The notes below the pieces were generated by a model. That model ran no database searches and was not told where the DNA came from. It saw nothing but the letters and a program-made list of their open reading frames with translations. From the NCBI GenBank assembly GCA_048263775.1, contig JBLXDU010000006.1, positions 189,568-253,567 of the forward strand: a stretch of DNA of 64,000 nt, written 5' to 3'. Below, piece after piece: positions 60,013-64,000 of this stretch. The stretch comes from UBA1479 sp048263775 (GTDB lineage Bacteria > Pseudomonadota > Alphaproteobacteria > Rhodospirillales > Casp-alpha2). Numbering within the stretch: position 1 is the first letter of the stretch; every line of letters starts with the position of its first letter. The translations under genes and the position numbers were made by a program.

Positions 60013-60420
60013 ATGGGATCGCTCGCGGAAACTCTGCGTCCGCCTTATTACGCGGCCGTCGTCACGCCGGTCGGCGGGGACGTCGACCTGCCGGGCCGTC
60101 TGACCATGGATGAATTGATTTCCCTGGCCCCGCGTCTCGACGGGTTTCTCGGTCTTGAGACCGGCCGCCTTGACGACGGCCGGGGGGCTGCCGTGTGTTA
60201 TTGGAAAACACCGGCGGCGATCCAAAGCTGGAAAACCCGCGTGCTGGCGCAAATGATGGAAGAGGTGAGCCTGAAGAACCGGCGCATCGAGGACGCGTGC
60301 GCCATCGAGGTGACGCGCATCGTCAAACGCCTGTTCGGGCGCAAGACGCCGCTTTCCGTCGAAATCATGAGCACCATTGCGTCACCGCCTTTACCGGCGG
60401 TCGAACGGAGCGCCGCGTAA
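60013..60420 (+). CDS. antibiotic biosynthesis monooxygenase (ABM)-like protein 1
   Basis: A 135-residue protein starting three bases after ftsB. The central part (YYAAVVTPVGGD, LGLETGRLDDGRGAAVCYWKTPAAIQSWK) matches the ferredoxin-like ABM fold, a family of small dimeric mono-oxygenases and stress proteins. The C-terminal 45 residues (EDACAIEVTRIVKRLFGRK) are basic and not part of the core fold. It is a likely paralogue of the next gene: both place a YxAV strand, a helix, and a WxxPAxIxxWK strand-helix in the same order. The catalytic role is unknown. Confidence 0.65.
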   Translation: MGSLAETLRPPYYAAVVTPVGGDVDLPGRLTMDELISLAPRLDGFLGLETGRLDDGRGAAVCYWKTPAAIQSWKTRVLAQMMEEVSLKNRRIEDACAIEVTRIVKRLFGRKTPLSVEIMSTIASPPLPAVERSAA

Positions 60421-60809
60421 TGTCTGCCCAGGCGTCCATTGCGGTCGCCGAGGGTAGGGATTTGCTGACCACGGCGTTTGTCGACGCCGAACCCGAAGGC
60501 GGTGCCCGGCCAACCTATTTTGCGGTCCTGTTCACCGATGCCTGGGACGACGACCCGCCGACCAGATGGGCCGAGGCCTTGCGTATGCTCGCCACCCTGG
60601 CGGAACAAAGTCCGGGTTATCTCGGTTACGATGTCGAGGTCATGGAAGGCGGGCGGGAATATGCCGTCACCCATTGGGCGTCTCCCGCGTATATCCGGCA
60701 ATGGAAGAAATCATCGGCCATCGTGATCGGCGACAACGGTCTGTTGTCGCGGATTTACGGGCGGGAAGGCTGCTTGTGGCCCTGGCTCGATGCGGCCAAA
60801 CAGGCCTGA
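60420..60809 (+). CDS. antibiotic biosynthesis monooxygenase (ABM)-like protein 2
   Basis: A 129-residue protein whose ATG overlaps the preceding stop by one base (TAATG), so the two are translationally coupled. Motifs: TYFAVLFTD, ALRMLATLAEQSPGYLGYDVEVMEGGREYAVTHWASPAYIRQWKK, a typical ABM strand-helix-strand unit with the conserved tryptophans. The start is decided by the overlap; the open frame back to 60195 is shadow. Its tight pairing with a paralogue suggests a heterodimer; this is inference. Confidence 0.7.
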   Translation: MSAQASIAVAEGRDLLTTAFVDAEPEGGARPTYFAVLFTDAWDDDPPTRWAEALRMLATLAEQSPGYLGYDVEVMEGGREYAVTHWASPAYIRQWKKSSAIVIGDNGLLSRIYGREGCLWPWLDAAKQA

Positions 60810-61013
60810 TCCGTCATCGTAATGATCGTATTTTAACTGTTATTAGATTAATTAAATAGCAGTACTCCTGACCTATATTGTTTTTCACGCCTTTTTTCAG
60901 CTATGATCTCCTGAAGTGATGGCGGGTAACCGCCGACCCTGGGAGGGATGCGAAAAGGCGGACACCTTTGGCGCGCCATCTGGGGATGGAAACAGTCAGC
61001 CAAGGGAGGTCCA
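60810..61013 (+). promoter_or_regulatory. AT-rich promoter and structured leader of the pdh operon
   Basis: The first 90 bases are sharply AT-rich (about 30% GC over 60841-60900 by hand count). They contain TTGTTT (60878-60883) and TATGAT (60902-60907), 18 bases apart, a plausible sigma-70 promoter. The remaining 100 bases form a GC-rich leader with GGCGGGTAACCGCC at 60921-60934 as a small hairpin and further pairing potential. An ATG at 60948 is in frame with pdhA but has its GGAGGG directly abutting it. Confidence 0.5.
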
Positions 61014-62054
61014 ATGGCCCGGTCACCCAAGACGGCGGCGAAGGCAAAAACGCCAGCCAAATCATCCACCGCGAAATCCTCCAAGACGGGCCCGACGCCC
61101 GATGAGCTTCGCCATTATTACCGCGAAATGCTGCTTATCCGGCGGTTCGAGGAAAAGGCGGGTCAGCTTTACGGCATGGGCCTGATCGGTGGTTTCTGTC
61201 ATCTCTATATCGGTCAGGAAGCGGTCGTCGTCGGCATGATGGCGGCGTCGGAACCTCAGGACACCGTCATCACCAGTTACCGCGACCACGGCCACATGCT
61301 GGCCTGCGGCATGGATCCCAAGGGCGTGATGGCCGAACTGACCGGTCGGCGCGGCGGCTATTCGCGTGGCAAGGGCGGCTCCATGCATATGTTCAGCCGC
61401 GAAAAGAACTTCTTCGGCGGCCATGGCATCGTCGGCGCCCAAGTGCCGCTCGGCACGGGGCTGGCCTTCGCCCATAAATACAAGGGCGACGGCGGTGTCT
61501 GCATGGCCTATTTCGGCGACGGCGCCATCAACCAGGGCCAGGTCTATGAAAGCTTCAACATGGCCGCGATCTGGAACCTGCCGGTGATCTATGTGATCGA
61601 AAACAACAAGTACGGCATGGGCACCTCCATCGAACGCACTTCGAAAACAGCCGACCTGCACACCCGCGGCTTGGCCCACGGTATCGAGGGCTTTGCCGTC
61701 GACGGCATGGACGTTCTGGCGGTCAAGGAAGCGGCGGCCGAGGCGCTCAAGCGCTGCCGCGAAGGCAAGGGGCCGGTCATCCTGGAAATGAAGACCTACC
61801 GCTACCGTGGCCACTCCATGTCCGATCCGGCCAAGTACCGGACCAAGGAAGAAGTCCAGAAGGTGCGTCGCGAGATGGACCCCATCGACACGCTCGCCCA
61901 CAAGCTTCTGGAGGCCAAGGTCGTCAGCGAGGATGACCTTAAGGCCATCGACAAGGAAGTGAAGGCCCTGGCCAACGAGGCCGCCGAGTTCGCACAGCAG
62001 AGCCCGGAACCGGACGCGTCCGAATTGTGGACCGACGTCCTGGTCGAAGCCTGA
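61014..62054 (+). CDS. pdhA: pyruvate dehydrogenase E1 component subunit alpha
   Basis: ATG 61014 with GGGAGG upstream gives 346 residues. A Lys/Ala/Pro-rich N-terminal tail is followed by RHYYREMLLIRRFEEKAGQLYGMGLIGGFCHLYIGQEA. The thiamine diphosphate motif runs from GDGAINQGQVYE to VIENN. The phosphorylation-loop region TYRYRGHSMSDPAKYR is like that of mitochondrial E1 alpha. It forms a heterotetramer with PdhB and decarboxylates pyruvate. Confidence 0.97.
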   Translation: MARSPKTAAKAKTPAKSSTAKSSKTGPTPDELRHYYREMLLIRRFEEKAGQLYGMGLIGGFCHLYIGQEAVVVGMMAASEPQDTVITSYRDHGHMLACGMDPKGVMAELTGRRGGYSRGKGGSMHMFSREKNFFGGHGIVGAQVPLGTGLAFAHKYKGDGGVCMAYFGDGAINQGQVYESFNMAAIWNLPVIYVIENNKYGMGTSIERTSKTADLHTRGLAHGIEGFAVDGMDVLAVKEAAAEALKRCREGKGPVILEMKTYRYRGHSMSDPAKYRTKEEVQKVRREMDPIDTLAHKLLEAKVVSEDDLKAIDKEVKALANEAAEFAQQSPEPDASELWTDVLVEA

Positions 62055-62086
62055 ACGAAAACGTCGCACGAAGGGAACATCTGAAC

Positions 62087-63451
62087 ATGGCTACGCAAGT
62101 ACTTCTGCCGGCGCTTTCTCCGACCATGACCGAGGGCAAGATCGCCAAGTGGCTCAAAAAGGAAGGGGACACCGTCGCAAGCGGCGACGTGTTGCTGGAA
62201 ATCGAAACCGACAAGGCGACCATGGAGGTCGAGGCCGTCGATGAAGGCATCCTGGGCAAGATCCTGGTCCCCGACGGTACGGACGGCGTCGCCGTCAACA
62301 CGCCCATCGCGGTGATCGTCGAAGACGGCGAGACGGTGTCGGACGCGGACAGCGCGCCCGCTGCTGCCGCCCCGGCCCCAGTGGCCGAAACACCGGCTCC
62401 CGCCGCGCCGGTGACGGCCGCTGCCCCTGTTGCCGCAACTGTCGCCGCCGAACCCGATTACACGGGTGCCATGAAAACCATGACCGTGCGCGAGGCGCTT
62501 AATTCCGCCCTGGCCGAGGAAATGCGCCGAGACGGCAACGTCTACCTGATGGGCGAGGAAGTCGCCCAGTATCAGGGGGCGTACAAGATTTCCCAGGGCT
62601 TGCTCGACGAATTCGGTGACAAGCGCGTGATCGACACGCCGATCACCGAACAGGGCTTCGCCGGGATGGCCGTGGGCTCCGCGTTCCTGGAACTGAAGCC
62701 TGTGGTCGAATTCATGACCTTCAACTTCGCCATGCAGGCGATCGACCAGATCATCAATTCCGCCGCCAAGACGCTGTACATGTCCGGTGGCCAGATGGGT
62801 TGCCCCATCGTGTTTCGCGGCCCCAACGGGGCGGCGGCCCGCGTCGGCGCCCAGCATTCTCAGTGCTATGCGTCATGGTACGCCCATTGCCCGGGGCTGA
62901 AGGTCATCGCCCCGTGGTCGGCGGCGGACGCCAAGGGGTTGCTGAAATCGGCGATCCGTGATCCCAACCCGGTGATCTTCCTGGAAAATGAAATCCTCTA
63001 CGGCCAAAGCTTCGAAGTGCCGGACGACGAGGAGTGGACCCTGCCCATCGGCAAGGCCAAGGTTGAGCGCCCTGGCAAGGATGTGACCCTGGTGGCCTTC
63101 TCCATCGCCGTCGGTATCTGTATGGAAGCGGCGGAAAAGCTGGCGGCCGAAGGCATCGACGCGGAGGTCATCAACCTGCGCACGGTGCGCCCCATCGACG
63201 TCGAAACCCTGGTCGCTTCGGTCAAGAAGACCAATCGCATCGTCACGGTCGAAGAAGGCTGGCCGACCTGCGGGATCGGCGCCGAAATCAACCAGTTGAT
63301 GATCGAGCATGCCTTCGATGATCTGGACGCGCCGCCGACCCGGGTGTCCGGCGCCGACGTGCCCATGCCTTATGCGGCGAACCTGGAGGCATTGGCCCTG
63401 CCCAAGGCCCATAACGTGGTCGAGGCGGCGAAAGCCGTCTGCTACGCGTAG
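62087..63451 (+). CDS. pdhB: pyruvate dehydrogenase E1 component subunit beta with N-terminal lipoyl domain
   Basis: A 454-residue fusion: residues 1-80 are a lipoyl domain with the lipoylated lysine in EIETDKATME (K43), then an Ala/Pro linker to about 125. The E1 beta proper follows, with MTVREALNSALAEEM, MGEEVAQYQGAYKI and RVIDTPITEQGFAG. The lipoyl domain on E1 beta is a known alphaproteobacterial trait. It is nearly identical in sequence to the lipoyl domain of the next gene, suggesting duplication. Confidence 0.97.
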   Translation: MATQVLLPALSPTMTEGKIAKWLKKEGDTVASGDVLLEIETDKATMEVEAVDEGILGKILVPDGTDGVAVNTPIAVIVEDGETVSDADSAPAAAAPAPVAETPAPAAPVTAAAPVAATVAAEPDYTGAMKTMTVREALNSALAEEMRRDGNVYLMGEEVAQYQGAYKISQGLLDEFGDKRVIDTPITEQGFAGMAVGSAFLELKPVVEFMTFNFAMQAIDQIINSAAKTLYMSGGQMGCPIVFRGPNGAAARVGAQHSQCYASWYAHCPGLKVIAPWSAADAKGLLKSAIRDPNPVIFLENEILYGQSFEVPDDEEWTLPIGKAKVERPGKDVTLVAFSIAVGICMEAAEKLAAEGIDAEVINLRTVRPIDVETLVASVKKTNRIVTVEEGWPTCGIGAEINQLMIEHAFDDLDAPPTRVSGADVPMPYAANLEALALPKAHNVVEAAKAVCYA

Positions 63452-63468
63452 AGGCGGGGAGAGACATC

Positions 63469-64000
63469 ATGCCGATCAAGATTCTAATGCCGGCGCTGAG
63501 CCCGACCATGACGGAGGGCAACCTGGCCAAGTGGCACAAGAAGGAAGGCGACGCCGTCGAAAGCGGCGACGTTCTTGCGGAAATAGAAACCGATAAGGCG
63601 ACCATGGAGGTCGAAGCCGTGGAAGAAGGCATCCTCGGCAAGATCGTGGTGCCGGAAGGCACTGCCGACGTCGCCGTGAATGCGGTCATCGCCCTGCTGC
63701 TTGAGGACGGTGAGGACAAATCCGCCCTCGACGGCGCCGATACCTCGGGTAGCGCACCGGCCCCAGTGGCAGAAGCCCCCAAGGCGGCACCGGCTCCTGC
63801 GGCTGGCTCCGCAGCACCGACACCAGCCGCACCAGCTGCCACTTCGGCCGCATCCGGCGACCGGGTGGTCGCCAGCCCCCTGGCCAAGCGCATTGCCGCC
63901 CAGGAAGGCCTCGACCTCGCCGCCATCGCCGGCTCCGGCCCGCGCGGCCGCGTGGTCAAACGTGACGTGGAGGCGGCTTTGGCCGCCGGCACGGGCAAGG
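63469..64000 (+). CDS. pdhC: dihydrolipoamide acetyltransferase (E2) of pyruvate dehydrogenase, N-terminal part
   Basis: The gene runs off the window; 177 codons are visible. A lipoyl domain (residues 1-80, K43 in EIETDKATME) is followed by an Ala/Pro-rich swinging linker. The peripheral-subunit-binding domain (ASPLAKRIAAQEGLDLAAI, then GPRGRVVKRDVEAAL) anchors E1 and E3. The catalytic domain lies beyond the window. GGGGAGAG precedes the ATG. Confidence 0.96.
   Translation, partial: MPIKILMPALSPTMTEGNLAKWHKKEGDAVESGDVLAEIETDKATMEVEAVEEGILGKIVVPEGTADVAVNAVIALLLEDGEDKSALDGADTSGSAPAPVAEAPKAAPAPAAGSAAPTPAAPAATSAASGDRVVASPLAKRIAAQEGLDLAAIAGSGPRGRVVKRDVEAALAAGTGK

Overview
The window is one continuous, gene-dense, GC-rich stretch of an alphaproteobacterial chromosome, most likely a member of the Rhodospirillales or a close relative. 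The evidence is gene order and family type: a nuoH-N block running into birA, coaX and an RNase J gene; a 439-residue proline-tRNA ligase without the editing insertion; lpxI rather than lpxH in the lipid A cluster; separate trpE and trpG; a trpGDC-moaC-moeA-lexA run; a pyruvate dehydrogenase E1 beta with its own lipoyl domain; and a LexA box of the alphaproteobacterial GTTC-N7-GTTC type. The genus cannot be fixed from the sequence alone.

Layout. 1-6952: end of the complex I operon (nuoH to nuoN). 6956-10938: birA, coaX, rnj, methylmalonyl-CoA epimerase and a small DUF1467 membrane protein. 10939-11405: a 467-base gap with a strong minus-strand terminator and direct repeats. 11406-14669: proS, lolC/E, lolD. 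14670-20606: an accessory block with a cytochrome c/beta-propeller fusion, a PAS protein and a RidA protein on plus, then DoxX, a carboxymuconolactone decarboxylase-like protein, an ECF41 sigma factor and a cobalt-type nitrile hydratase operon on minus. 20800-24294: dnaE. 24477-38879: rpsB-tsf-pyrH-frr-uppS-cdsA-dxr-rseP-bamA-skp-lpxD-fabZ-lpxA-lpxI-lpxB, joining translation, isoprenoid/undecaprenyl synthesis, outer-membrane assembly and lipid A synthesis. 38934-41765: gltX-gltA on minus. 41882-44035: comEC. 44064-54193: ppiD-trpE, then trpGDC-moaC-moeA-lexA, all on minus, interrupted by one plus-strand polysaccharide deacetylase gene. 54387-64000: tpiA, secG, pyrG, kdsA, eno, ftsB, two ABM-like genes, pdhA, pdhB and the start of pdhC.

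Most of the window is core metabolism. The parts that deserve a second look are the accessory block between lolD and dnaE, the two ABM-like genes between ftsB and pdhA, the plus-strand deacetylase within the trp cluster, and several structured leaders (rpsB, pyrH, pdhA). The best-supported regulatory sites are an ECF41-type promoter (TGTCACA-N16-CGTC) before the ECF41 operon and a LexA box lying on the lexA promoter. No tRNA, rRNA, CRISPR array, insertion sequence or phage gene was recognised. The long ORFs antisense to nuoL, dnaE, rpsB-tsf and ppiD are shadows of GC-rich genes.
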